Assembly: GCA_963691705.1 (NCBI GenBank) | Contig: OY829537.1 | Coordinates: 70,391,352-70,455,351 of the forward strand | Length of the DNA: 64,000 nt | Direction: 5' to 3' | From: Viola odorata | Lineage: Eukaryota > Streptophyta > Magnoliopsida > Malpighiales > Violaceae | Notes under the pieces: model-generated | What the model was told of the DNA's origin: nothing | What the model saw: only the letters and a program-made list of their open reading frames with translations | Database searches by the model: none | Shown here: positions 12,235 to 22,140 of the stretch, in pieces | Layout: every line of letters begins with the position of its first letter | Numbering within the stretch: position 1 is the stretch's first letter | Translations under genes and position numbers: made by a program

Positions 12235-12629
12235 CCAGGAAACGGAGGAAAAAAGGATCTTTTAATCTTCCAACCCGACTCTTGAGAAAAGACACGTGTA
12301 CATCCTGAAATACAAAGGTGGATTTGCAGTCACGCCTGTTGAGATTTTCCCCTGATCGAGGAAAATCGCAAATTTGCCCAATCAGTTGCCAGGGCAACAG
12401 CGGCTTGGATTTAATGCAGAGTAGCCAAATAATAAAAACCCAGTGGCTGAACCGTTTTCAGTTGGGCTGAGAATATCTTCATTGGAAAATGACAAAGAGA
12501 GCAATAAAGAAGAAGAAGAAGAACAATCGCAAGACGACATGATAAGAACTGTTTATTCATTATGGCCTAATGGCCGGAAGGTACATGAACAAGAGGGAAA
12601 AGAAAAGGGTACAAAGGGAGCCACCGCTA

Positions 12630-13007
12630 TCAGGCATTAGAGCCAGCATCCTCAGGCACTTCGGGAAGGTCCCTCAAGGAATCCATGACCAGGAGCAGAT
12701 CATGGGAAGTGGCTCTCATTCCCTTCAGGCAGCACCCCAGCATATCTTTGCGCTGCTGCAGCATGGCGATCACCACTTGGATCCGAGCGATGGAGGCAGA
12801 CAGTATCGATACGCTCTCCAAAGGACTGAAATCCTCCAGAGAGGTGACCCCCAGCCTAGAGTGAAACGGGGTCAGCATCCCTTGTAACTCCAGGATGTCC
12901 TCAGAAGTCTTGACCAGCATGTTCTCTAGGAATCCGATGTCACCATCATTAAGGTTCTTGAGAGAATGGCCCTTGGAAAGGAGAAAATTCTTGGTCAGAT
13001 GATCTAT
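12630..13007 (-). pseudogene. Antisense ORF D of the Tat element, helical protein with lost start codon
   Basis: The frame is open from about 13050 to the stop at 12630. It encodes a Leu-rich, probably all-helical protein (SEDILELQGMLTPFHSRLG, SASIARIQVVIAMLQQRKDML). The first in-frame ATG is internal (12920). Where related Tat antisense proteins would begin, codon 13007-13005 is ATA, so the original ATG may have mutated. A TATA box sits about 50 bases upstream of that codon. No enzymatic motif is visible and the function is unknown. Confidence 0.45.
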
Positions 13008-13056
13008 GATGCGTGTTGGAAAAGATGAGAAGAACGTGGGTGGAAAAAACTCCCTG

Positions 13057-13063
13057 ATTTATA
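13057..13063 (-). promoter_or_regulatory. TATA box candidate for antisense ORF D
   Basis: The - strand reads CCTATAAATCAGGG, a good plant TATA context, about 50 bases before the probable original start of ORF D. Confidence 0.5.
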
Positions 13064-13154
13064 GGCTCCAAGAGGGAGGTTTCGGAGGAAAGAACAATGG
13101 GGTCCTCAAAAGACGAGCCGACCGGATAACCGCAAGGGCTGATGAGCCCAAAGT

Positions 13155-13169
13155 GGAAGGAAAGGGCAA
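13155..13169 (+). other. Possible polypurine tract of the Tat element
   Basis: GGAAGGAAAGGGCAA is followed by TGTTCG, the layout expected of plus-strand priming next to a 3' LTR that starts with TG. Other purine runs occur nearby (12485-12525, 13065-13095), so the choice is tentative. Confidence 0.35.
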
Positions 13170-13291
13170 TGTTCGTATGCTGTCCGCAATACAGATATCG
13201 GCAGGAATGCGAGACAAGGTCTGGAAAAACGCCGAAAGACATGATATCACGGGTGGCCATCACGTAAAGGCCATATGGTTACCGGTATCCA

Positions 13292-13425
13292 CAGTGTAAG
13301 GCCGCGTTGATGTCGCAGGTAGCCCTAGATGCGTTAAACTGCGCTGGCATCGCAGGCATCTGGTGGTATAAAGCCGCGTTAATCATAGGCAGCTGATGGC
13401 GTAAAGCCGCGTTGATACCGCTGTT
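13292..13425 (+). repeat. Short repeats sharing TAAAGCCGCGTT
   Basis: The word TAA(A/G)GCCGCGTT(A/G)AT recurs near 13298, 13369 and 13410, with GATGTCGCAGG/GGCATCGCAGG-like sequence between. It lies inside the probable LTR. Confidence 0.5.
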
Positions 13426-14191
13426 TCCTTGAGCGTAAAAGAAAGATTGGGCTCGTATTAACCTCAAACCTCTGTAAGTATAAAAGTTTACTGACCTTTA
13501 TATACGAATCTATCTCCTTCCTATGTTTGCAGAACACTTGGAAGGACAATGGACCTGGAATATGTGCCAGTCCCCGGTATGACTTGGTCGAATATCCTGG
13601 ACAATATTATCGGTGACCCGACAACAACTCTTTCACAACTCGAATAAGCTGAGGCTTCTTAAGTCCCCCCCGAGGGGCCAATCAGAGTAATACCGCCAGG
13701 CGGAGAGTAATGACCTCGCAACTGCAAGGGTGATAGGGGCATCTCTCCAGGACGAATCTTTAGATAAGAACGAAGGTCGGAGTCAGCTTGCCCAGTAGCC
13801 TCAGGCTCAATCTCCAGCTCATCACTTGAGTCTTATCGACGTTGAATAATCTAAGAAGCTCGGAGACTCTGCGAACTTATCACCGCGCGACAAAAACCTT
13901 CATTCAAGATGACAGCCCTTGGTAAACACTCGGGCTCGTTTTCAGTTGGGCTTATGATAACAATTGAGATAGTCCTAACGGTCCTACTGCATAAACGGTT
14001 CTTATCGGAACGGATCCCCCTGAGTTCCATAAGGATATCCCTGTATCGCCTAAGGATCAGCGAAGGATTCCTAGGATGGTCGACTTCAGCGGGGGAGGGG
14101 GGGGACTCACGCAATTCTATACGCACGGCGTCATCCCATCCTAGGGACCCACAAGGTTATCGCTCCCGGCAGCCCCATCAGACATCGCCCG

Positions 14192-14199
14192 TGACGTCA
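14192..14199. promoter_or_regulatory. TGACGTCA bZIP-type site in the Tat LTR
   Basis: A perfect 8-base palindrome, TGACGTCA, lies about 75 bases upstream of the LTR TATA box (14273-14280). Plant TGA/bZIP factors are known to bind this core. Binding here is inference. Confidence 0.4.
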
Positions 14200-14485
14200 T
14201 CCACTGATATCGCCTGTGACATCATCATCAAACAGCGCCCTCTTTGATATCGCCAGGTATCGCTGTCCAGATCTATAAATACCCCACCATTTTTCACAAT
14301 GAGGGTAAGGTCAAGCTCACCTAGAGAAACCTCTACTACTCTTAAAACCCGAACTAACTTAAGCATCGGAGTGTCTACGCCGGAGCTCCCCCTCCGGCGC
14401 CTTGCAGGTACACTCGCCGCCATTCACCACCGTTCCGATCGCACACGACGCAGAATCTCACAAGATTGACATTGAATCTTATCAA

Positions 14486-14493
14486 CATGCGTA
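14486..14493. repeat. Left target-site duplication of the hAT element
   Basis: CATGCGTA here and CATGTGTA at 24704-24711 match at 7 of 8 bases and flank the hAT ends exactly. Eight base pairs is the duplication size of hAT elements. Confidence 0.8.
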
Positions 14494-14506
14494 CAATGAC
14501 GGATCT

Positions 14507-15675
14507 TGATGTGATCCTGCCTAGGGTGAGTAAGCCGGATAACATATGGAGCTTAAGAAGGATCTAGCCAAGCGAATTAACTAACGAAAACCATGACCAA
14601 AAGAAGAAAAACACAAGATTTACTAGTTGCAGCGGAGAAAATACATAAAAGAGCGATGGAAAGATGGGAGTTACCGGGATTTAGAAGATGGATGGAAGGG
14701 GCGGAGATGAGCACTCACGAAGTAGCAAAAATCACACGAACGATTGCTTGATCAAGATATACTTCGAGGGCCAAGATTGAGACTCGTTTCTATGGAAGAT
14801 CAACCAAGAAAACATATATTTCATTCACACAAATCGTCACAACCAATACAAACATGGATTTCCCGGAGAGAGATCAGGAGGAGTAATCTCAAACTCAAGC
14901 GATCCCTCTCAAGGAAATTAAAGTGTTGAGCTCATAGCTTAGTTGACAAGAGAAAGGAGTAATCTCACTTCACAAACATCAACCAAATGTCTAAGCTCCC
15001 TTAAGAAAGAAGGACAAGAGCTATTTATAGTTCGTACAAAAGATGGGCTTGAAAAGCCCAAAAATGGCATTTTTCCTCATGTCTGGCGGTATACCACCTG
15101 GGAGGGTTGAGGGCTGGAGGTATACCGCTAGCCTCGGCTCTCAAAATGCCAAAAATGCTGATTCCTGGCGGAATGCCGCCCCAGACATGGCATTCCTGGC
15201 GGTATGTCGCTAGGCTCGCTCACACTGCGCGCTAAAATGTCGACGAGCATAACTTTTGATCCAACCGTCCGATTGACCTGAAACTTGTCCCAAATGAAAG
15301 CTAACATCTTGAAGTTTCCATCAAGCTTCGGTGCTCGTAAATCGGAGGCCATTTGCTTGTCCATATTCTGGTGGCAAATATGCGACGCAATTTTGACTTG
15401 CATAGGACCTCTTGGATGGAGCTTTTGATGTCAAGGCCTTGGGATGGATGAGCGTGGCCTGGTGACGTGCTTGGGTTAGACGCGCCTCTACTTCATGGCT
15501 TTCTCGGCCGTCTTGGGAGTTCCGCGTGTCTAGGCCTAGGGATTGCGAAGATTTAGCACTCGATCCTCGACCTTGGGCATGATTTACGCGCATTTGCAAG
15601 GCTCGGCTGCCCGTGACCGATCCTCTTGGCAATGTGTCAAGTTGTTCTAATTCTAAGGGGTCCGTGATCGCATCA
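14507..15675 (-). repeat. 3' LTR of the non-autonomous element
   Basis: This 1169-bp LTR is the left copy. Its - strand TATA box (CTATAAATAG, 15021-15030) lies downstream of copies of a GGCGGTATACCGCC-like palindrome (about 15077-15210). Its start carries the C-terminal codons of the last ORF, which runs from the interior into the LTR. It has one copy of a 31-bp unit that is duplicated in the other LTR. Confidence 0.9.
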
Positions 15676-16622
15676 ATCTCTCCCTCTTCAAAAGGATTCG
15701 TCCTCGAATCCATTACCTCAATCGTCTCACGTACACACTCAAAAACACTTGAAAACAAATGTGAGATACACAAGAGGCGCAATCGCACATGCTTATGCGT
15801 AGGTTGGACCAAGGAAGAGTCAACAACATTAATAGCACATTGATGCCCATCGTTCCTTAAAATGTCATGTAACATGCGGATGGCATCGCAAATAGTAGAA
15901 CAACCGATAGGATGAATATCCTTCTCTATTCGGTTCACAATGTTAAGCCAAGGGAATTGATCACTACACACAAGCACAATGCACTTGAAATTACCAAACA
16001 AATTTCCAAAGAGGAAACACAAATTTTTGTAAGAATTAAACCAATTAATTCTTGACAAATTCGGCTCAAAAATTTGTGTTCCTTTAATACACAACATATT
16101 CATGGTATTTAAGTGCATGTCATCCACTAGTAAGTCATGTAGGCTACAATTGATGAAGCACAATTCATCCAATTCAAAAACATGCACATCCATTTCATCT
16201 TTATACACAGTAGTCTTCAAGACAATGTTAAGGATGCACATAGTATCACAAATTATTAAACAACATAGACGGTGGTTTATTTTCTCAAAGCGGCCTATAA
16301 GGACCAGCCAAGAAAATTGGGCCACACGCCCATGCACAAAATGTTGTAGAATGCCTAATAATCGACACAAAAAGGAATACAATTCCTCGCGACACTTAGG
16401 CCAAGAAAATTGTGTGGTACAAGAAGGCTCAATACACTTGGAAATACCAAACAAGTTCAGCAAGAGATAACACAAATTTTCATAAGAATTGAACCAATTA
16501 GACCTGGGCAAATCTAGTTCAAAAATTTGTTGTCTCTCAACATACAACATATTCATGGTATTCCAAGACATGTCATACATAAAAACTTCATGTAGGTTAT
16601 AAACAGAGGCACAAATTTTCAT
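15321..16622 (-). CDS. Modular Cys/Leu/Phe-rich ORF ending in the LTR
   Basis: A 433-codon frame on the - strand. Two copies of a module are visible, with NTMNML, then IFE(L/P)(D/N)L.R.NWFNSY(E/K)NLC, then an (A/D)QF(S/P)WL....RIEK-like stretch. They are separated by a Cys-rich segment. The last 130 or so residues begin SRTNPFEEGEIDA and include LPRGSVTGSRALQMRV, which resembles the C-terminal tail of plant Ty3 pol proteins (FEEGExDA and a GPxTRSRAK-like motif); this tail is encoded partly by the LTR. No catalytic residues are present. The frame overlaps the next ORF by 26 bases in another phase, so a frameshift probably splits one gene. Confidence 0.5.
   Translation of the reverse strand: MKICASVYNLHEVFMYDMSWNTMNMLYVERQQIFELDLPRSNWFNSYENLCYLLLNLFGISKCIEPSCTTQFSWPKCREELYSFLCRLLGILQHFVHGRVAQFSWLVLIGRFEKINHRLCCLIICDTMCILNIVLKTTVYKDEMDVHVFELDELCFINCSLHDLLVDDMHLNTMNMLCIKGTQIFEPNLSRINWFNSYKNLCFLFGNLFGNFKCIVLVCSDQFPWLNIVNRIEKDIHPIGCSTICDAIRMLHDILRNDGHQCAINVVDSSLVQPTHKHVRLRLLCISHLFSSVFECVRETIEVMDSRTNPFEEGEIDAITDPLELEQLDTLPRGSVTGSRALQMRVNHAQGRGSSAKSSQSLGLDTRNSQDGRESHEVEARLTQARHQATLIHPKALTSKAPSKRSYASQNCVAYLPPEYGQANGLRFTSTEA
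15676..15689 (-). other. Polypurine tract of the non-autonomous element
   Basis: The - strand reads GAAGAGGGAGAGAT directly before the LTR start TGATGCG. This is the expected plus-strand primer position and fixes the orientation. A GATTCGAGGACGAATCC stretch just upstream resembles the end-of-pol region of many plant Ty3 elements. Confidence 0.75.
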
Positions 16623-17538
16623 GTCTGGACAAGGATGGTTTTTCCTTGTTAATTCGGCTAATGATAATTAGCCAAGAGAATTGGGCTTCACACGCCCGCA
16701 TACCACACATCGGAATCATAGATAATTGGCATAAAAGGAAAAGCAATTCATTGCAACATTTTGACCAAGAAAATTTCGACAAGTTGAAGCAAAAGAATTG
16801 TTTCCATGTTTCATGCAAATTAATCATAGATTCTAAGTCTAAACAACATACAAATAATTTATACATACTATCCAAAAAATTACAAAAATTAGCACGTTTG
16901 AGCAAGAAAGGGTCATACTTGATGAAATGCAAATGAGGAGTCTTAACACATACCACAAAATTTTCATTCAAGTAATTTTCATGCTCAAACCAAGAAGATT
17001 CATGCTTGACAAGGGGTACGACAAGATTTTTGGTGCATGTAATAAAATTCGTACCCAAGTGGTTTTCAAATACACGAACAAAGGAGTTATGCTCAACGAA
17101 ATGCAAGAATGATTCTCTATCACATGCTATAGGTTTTTCATACAAATTTTTATCATGTGAATAGCGATGAGTAACATGATCAACCTCAAACAATAGAACA
17201 TTCAAGGAAGGATTTGGTACGCACCTTTGGGGCAAAGCGGGAAAATGGGAATGGTTTACCTCGAGACCTTGCCGTTGGGAGCACCAATGTTGAGCAATTA
17301 CACTTCCAACGCCTCCTAGGATTGATGGTTTGAAACCACCTTCGCTCCTTGGAGCATTCCGGCTTGTGTTGTCCTGAAAAGCCCGAGGATTCTCCTGCAA
17401 AAAAGGCACACAAACAGTAGGAAAAGAATTGTCAAGGTTAGAAGGAGCTAATTGATCCTCATTGCACAAAGGCACGCTCATTGGATCAATATCTCCCACA
17501 AATTCAGTTTGCTTCTTTTCCTCACTTTCTTCGCTCAA
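16597..17538 (-). CDS. Upstream modular ORF of the non-autonomous element
   Basis: A 313-codon frame that abuts the assembly gap, so its true 5' end is unknown. The C-terminal part has NLSKFSWSKCCNELLFLLC and AQFSWLIIISRINKEKPS, which are further copies of the module seen in the 15321-16622 ORF. The middle repeats short FENHLG/FEHENYLN..FVVC units. No known family is recognised. It probably forms a single broken gene with its downstream neighbour. Confidence 0.45.
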   Translation of the reverse strand: MSEESEEKKQTEFVGDIDPMSVPLCNEDQLAPSNLDNSFPTVCVPFLQENPRAFQDNTSRNAPRSEGGFKPSILGGVGSVIAQHWCSQRQGLEVNHSHFPALPQRCVPNPSLNVLLFEVDHVTHRYSHDKNLYEKPIACDRESFLHFVEHNSFVRVFENHLGTNFITCTKNLVVPLVKHESSWFEHENYLNENFVVCVKTPHLHFIKYDPFLLKRANFCNFLDSMYKLFVCCLDLESMINLHETWKQFFCFNLSKFSWSKCCNELLFLLCQLSMIPMCGMRACEAQFSWLIIISRINKEKPSLSRHENLCLCL

Positions 17539-17540
17539 TT

Positions 17541-17740
17541 NNNNNNNNNNNNNNNNNNNNNNNNNNNNNNNNNNNNNNNNNNNNNNNNNNNNNNNNNNNN
17601 NNNNNNNNNNNNNNNNNNNNNNNNNNNNNNNNNNNNNNNNNNNNNNNNNNNNNNNNNNNNNNNNNNNNNNNNNNNNNNNNNNNNNNNNNNNNNNNNNNNN
17701 NNNNNNNNNNNNNNNNNNNNNNNNNNNNNNNNNNNNNNNN
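17541..17740. other. Assembly gap of 200 N
   Basis: Exactly 200 unknown bases interrupt the interior of the non-autonomous element. The true length of missing sequence is unknown, since a round number is often a placeholder. Confidence 0.99.
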
Positions 17741-17941
17741 CATGCGGGCTGTTTTGCTCACTTTCTTTTCCTCAATTCAAGTTCAAACAACGGATTGTCA
17801 AAATATATTCAAACAAAAGGTTGTCAAAAACTTGAAATTGATCTAGCTCAATGAACTCACTCAACTCATTTTTACGGATGTGGTTGCACTCACTCTCATT
17901 GGCATGCTTACTTTTTTCATGCCGTGTATTTTCCTCATCAC

Positions 17942-19090
17942 TTACTTTCTTCTCTCCACTCTCTTTCTCTCATTCATAACCTCACATTTTTCACTCTTTT
18001 TAGCTTTCATAGCTTGGAGTTCGGCCACATTCCTTTCAATCAATTGACAAGGTAGTTCAAAAGATTGAAATGGTGTGGGTTGTTGTCGTGGAGTGACTTG
18101 TGTAGGTTGCACCACTTCCGGTTCGGACTCGAATGCCATAGTGGATTGAGAATGTTGTTGACTTGGACGAGCTTGGGAGGGGTGGCTGCCTTGCTTCAAG
18201 GGAAGTGAAGGAGAAGAATTCTTGTCACGTTTAGGTCTTGCAATATTCTTCACTAACCCGGATAAATTTCCCCACCAAGCATCATTCCTAACACCACTCG
18301 GTAATTCATCACTATTCTTTGTCTTGCCACTCTTTTCTTTCTTAGCATGATCATTCTCCTCATGCTGCTTGGCTTTTGCACTTACTTCGCTCACTCTATT
18401 ATTGGGGAAAATGTCACACGAGTGGCCTCTACCCGTACATCTAGTGCAAAATACTTTGCTTGCTTGTTTGGAAGATGTGGAAGGCAAGGATGTGGTTTGG
18501 AAGTCTTGCTGAAATTCTTGAAGAGGATGAGGAGGCATTCAGCCTTGGTGATGTCGAATCCTTGGAGGAGGAGAAGGAGGAACTCGTCTTGGCGTTCCAT
18601 CTTGTTTAGTGCGGACTTGTACACTTGAGGAGAAGAAGTGTCTTGGTTCGGGGCCATGGCCAAGGCTTTGGTGGACAATGGAACCGAGGCCATAGCTTGA
18701 GACTTGTGGAAAATCTTCGTCGTCGTCATCCTCACTACAACTTGAAGTTGAGCCACGGGTTAAGAGGTGAGGACTTGAAGTCTCTTCATAGTCTTCATCC
18801 TCACTACAAATTGAACTTGAGCCGTGACCGAAGACATGAGGACTTGGAGGGTCTTCATTGTCTTCACTCTTGCTACAAGTTGCTTCACATTCATCTTGGT
18901 ACTCGTCCTCACTATCAAGGCTATACTCATCGCCGCCTTCACCACTCGGTTCAAAATTTTCATCATCATTGGAGTGGCAACTAGCATCACCGTATGATTC
19001 ATAAGCACTATCATCATCATGGCATTGTGAAGTATCATCATCATAGTACTCTTCTTGGTCACAAGACTCACAATCACTATCTTGCGACAT
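17942..19090 (-). pseudogene. gag: gag-like protein, acidic N-terminus and zinc knuckle, split by one stop
   Basis: The frame runs from ATG 19090 to a stop at 17942 with a single in-frame TGA at 18539-18541. The N-terminal half is extremely acidic and Ser-rich, with repeated (S/E)(S)CSEDxD(Y)E-type units. The C-terminal part has the zinc knuckle CTRCTGRGHSCDIF, in which the final cysteine position is Phe, and a basic stretch. A zinc knuckle in this position is typical of Ty3 gag. The missing cysteine and the TGA suggest loss of function. The acidic segment is unusual for gag. Confidence 0.6.
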
Positions 19091-20304
19091 TGTGCCTGAA
19101 AATTGAACAAACTAAATATATATGTATAGGTGTTAGTAAATAATCTCTCCCTCACGTGTTTAAACACTCGTGTTTAGGTGTTTAGGTCACTCGAAAAATA
19201 CGTGCTCACAAACACTCAACTTCTCGTTCTCCGTGTACCTGCACACTTAAACAAGGGTTAGAAAATAATTCTCTCCCTCACGTGTTTAAAACTCGTGTTT
19301 AATCACTCGCAAAAGATAGCCTCACAAATCGCTCAATACATCCACTCACAAAGCTTGCTCACCACACAACTTGTTGCCGCAAACAAACTTGTGATTCGAA
19401 TCAAACAATTCGTCAACAACTACCTTCGCAAGTGCTCAAGATTAGAACAAGATGAGGAAAGATTAAACAAGAGACTTAAGGAAATTACAAAGACTCAAGA
19501 GAAAGCTGAAAAAAAAATTTCAGAATTCCAAAGAAAATTCAAAATTTCAGTTTTTGGGAAGAAATTTTGAAATTTCGTTGGGAGGGAAGAAGGCTGGAAA
19601 ATTAGGGGTTAAAGGAGTAAAAGACTCAAGGAAAGAGTTAGAAATGTAATGAAAAAGACTTGGGGAGTTTAAGACTTAAGAACTTTAAGTTTAGGACTCA
19701 AAATGTATAAAACTCAAGCTTAGGATTTAATAGTTTAAGACTTGAGTTTAGGACTTGGTTTAGGACTTAAATAAAAAAAAGAAAAGGCTGTTGGACACAA
19801 GGAAGAAGGGGAGGACGTGCTAGCCTTGAGGAAAAGTGGTATTATTTGGTTGGAAATGGGCAATTTAGTTAGGAAAATTGGTTTCTTTGGTCAAAATGTC
19901 AAAAGATGAGGGTGAGGTGGCTATTGCAATAAATGCAAGGGATGAGGCTTGATCCTTGCTTGGATGTTGGCCGGCCAAGTGTTCCAATCCTTTTTTTTTT
20001 TTTTTATATATATATATATTTTAATTGGAAACACTTGGATTAACTCTTGTAAAATAATTTTGGATCAAAACACCAAAAATACCAAGAACATCAAGAACAT
20101 CAAGAACACAAGATGAACTTCAAGAACACACCCAAATGATTTTCGTAAATTTTTGATCTTTTGACCTAGCAAAAATGATCACCACAATCACTCAATTGCC
20201 CACTTGAAATAGTTTTGGAAAAAGACACATAAAACTCAAGATTTTCAAGAAAGAAAGGATCTAACACTTTTGACGAAACTAGAAAAATTCGATAGGCGGC
20301 CAAA
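19091..20304 (-). other. Leader of the non-autonomous element, no supported gene
   Basis: A direct repeat of about 70 bases recurs with about 118-base spacing at about 19139-19210 and 19257-19325 (TCTCCCTCACGTGTTTAAA core). AGACTTAAG/GGACTTA-rich degenerate repeats occupy about 19620-19770, and a T17 run followed by (TA)n lies at about 19989-20018. A 91-codon + strand frame at 19295-19570 would be Lys/Glu-rich but runs against the element and has no support. Confidence 0.5.
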
Positions 20305-20317
20305 AGCTCCACTACCA
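20305..20317 (-). other. Possible primer binding site of the non-autonomous element
   Basis: Two bases inside the 5' LTR, the - strand reads TGGTAGTGGAGC. This resembles the initiator tRNA-Met site TGGTATCAGAGC but differs at several positions. It may be a decayed or divergent site. Confidence 0.35.
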
Positions 20318-20319
20318 CT

Positions 20320-21519
20320 TGATGTGATCCTGCCTAGGGTGAGTAAGCCGGATAACATATGGAGCTTAAGAAGGATCTAGCCAAGCGAATTAACTAACGA
20401 AAACCATGACCAAAAGAAGAAAAACACAAGATTTACTAGTTGCAGCGGAGAAAATACATAAAAGAGCGATGGAAAGATGGGAGTTACCGGGATTTAGAAG
20501 ATGGATGGAAGGGGCGGAGATGAGCACTCACGAAGTAGCGAAAATCACACGAACGATTGCTTGATCAAGATATACTCCGAGGGCCAAGATTGAGACTCGT
20601 TTCTATGGATGATCAACCAAGAAAAAATATATTTCATTCACACAAATCGTCACAACCAATACAAACATGGATTTCCCGGAGAGAGATCGGGAGGAGTAAT
20701 CTCAAACTCAAGCGATCCCTCTCAAGGAAATTAAAGTGTTGAGCTCATAGCTTAGTTGACAAGAGAAAGGAGTAATCTCACTTTACAAACATCAACCAAA
20801 TGTCTAAGCTCCCTCAAGAAAGAAGGACAAGAGCCATTTATAGTTCGTACAAAAGATGGGCTTGAAAAGCCCAAAAATGGCATTTTTCCTCATGTCTGGC
20901 GGTATACCACCTGGGAGGGTTGAGGGCTGGCGGTATACCGCTAGCCTCGGCTCTCAAAATGCCAAAAATGCTGATTCCTGGCGGTATGCCGCCCCAGACA
21001 TGGCATTCCTGGCGGTATGCCGCCCCAGACATGGCATTCCTGGCGGTATGTCGCTAGGCTCGCTCACACTGCGCGCTAAAATGTCGACGAGCATAACGTT
21101 TGATCCACCCGTCCGATTGACCTGAAACTTGTCCCAAATGAAAGCTAACATCTTGAAGATTCCATCAAGCTTAGGTCCTCGTAAATCGGAGGCCATTTTC
21201 TTGTCCATATTCTGGTGGCAAATATGCGATGCAATTTTGACTTGCATAGGACCTCTTGGATGGAGCTTTTGATGTCAAGGCCTTGGGATGGGTGAGCGTG
21301 GCCTGGTGACGTGCTTGGGTTAGACGCGCCTCTACTTCATGGCTTTCTCGGCCGTCTTGGGAGTTCCGCGTTTCTAGGCCTAGGGATTGCGAAGATTTAG
21401 CACTCGATCCTCGACCTTGGGCATGATTTACGCGCATTTGCAAGGCTCGGCTGCCCGTGACTGATCCTCTTGGCAATGTGTCAAGTTGTTCTAATTCTAA
21501 GGGGTCCGTGATCGCATCA
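20320..21519 (-). repeat. 5' LTR of the non-autonomous element
   Basis: This 1200-bp LTR is 31 bp longer than its partner because a unit containing GGCGGTATGCCGCC is tandemly duplicated at about 20978-21040. A TATA-like CTATAAATGG lies on the - strand at about 20834-20843. Confidence 0.9.
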
Positions 21520-21777
21520 GATCTATTAAGGGACAAGGGTAGGCCACTGCCCACCCAGGCCCAATCCAAATGTTTTTTTTACTAAACCCATTCTCCTTTA
21601 CCAAATCAAATCCCTACCTCTGCCAAATCCCTACGCGCCTCTTTTTTTCTCCTTTACCAAATCAAATCCCTGCCTCTGCCAAATCCCTACGCCTCTTTTT
21701 TTACTGCAGACCAAATCCCTAGCTTCTCCTCTCCTCGATCAAATCCACTGTCTACGACAATACCACGACAAATTCAG

Positions 21778-22138
21778 GTATGAACACCACATTCTCTTAG
21801 TCTTATGATTTCCAATTTCTTCTCTTAGTCCCATGCTTTTCCAATGTTTGATTTTGATTGAAACCTTGAACTTACATTTTATTCGCTCTTTTATATACTG
21901 AGTTCTACTTATCAGTTAAAAATTGCATTGCTACTGCTGTGAAAAAACTGAACCCGTGAACGTCATAATCTCTTTATTATCACTGATTGATCATAATCTC
22001 TTGTAATATGTTCTCTGCAACTGCAACGTCATAATGCTTTATTAGCTTATGAATATTTTGTTTCTTTATTAAAATGAAATTCAAGACAACCATATTCACA
22101 CTGAATTAATATGCTAACTGTATTAATTTTTTTTATAG
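21778..22138 (+). other. Putative 5' UTR intron of the hAT transposase gene
   Basis: CAG|GTATGA at 21775-21783 is a good donor, and a T-rich tract ending TTTATAG at 22138 is a good acceptor two bases before the start ATG. A leader intron in this position is inferred from sequence only. Confidence 0.5.
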
Positions 22139-22140
22139 AT

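Larger units (their letters stand above)
1..14487 (+). mobile_element. Tat-lineage Ty3 LTR retrotransposon, 5' end outside window
   Basis: This is the right-hand part of a long LTR retrotransposon read on the + strand. The order gag, protease, reverse transcriptase, RNase H, a second (archaeal-type) RNase H, then integrase is the known hallmark of the Tat group of plant Ty3 elements. Downstream comes a long 3' region with tandem repeats and four antisense genes, then a probable 3' LTR. The gag frame is open to the left edge, so the 5' LTR and primer site lie outside. The polyprotein has two frameshifts and two stops, so this copy is dead. The right boundary at about 14487 is inferred from a CA end next to the hAT insertion and is uncertain. 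Confidence 0.85.
13170..14487 (+). repeat. Probable 3' LTR of the Tat element
   Basis: The interval starts TG after a purine tract and ends CA (ATCAACA at 14481-14487) just before the hAT insertion. It contains a TATA box (CTATAAAT at 14273-14280) and a palindromic TGACGTCA site, as expected of an LTR promoter. The partner LTR is outside the window, so neither boundary can be proven here. Confidence 0.45.
14507..21519 (-). mobile_element. Non-autonomous LTR retrotransposon nested in the hAT left end
   Basis: LTRs at 14507-15675 and 20320-21519 begin TGATGTGATCC and end GATCGCATCA. The 5-bp target duplication GATCT is perfect (14502-14506 and 21520-21524). A polypurine tract beside the left LTR shows that the element reads on the - strand. 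The 4.6-kb interior encodes a gag-like protein with a zinc knuckle and long modular ORFs, but no protease, reverse transcriptase or integrase, so it must have been mobilised by a relative. By eye the LTRs differ at about 20 positions plus one 31-bp tandem duplication, so the insertion is fairly recent. Confidence 0.9.

Noticed and set aside
12485..12525. GA-rich run as the Tat polypurine tract
   Set aside because: It is followed by TCGCAAG rather than TG and lies before antisense gene D, inside the interior.
19295..19570. 91-codon + strand frame with coiled-coil composition
   Set aside because: It runs against the element, lies in an A-rich leader and has no conserved motif.
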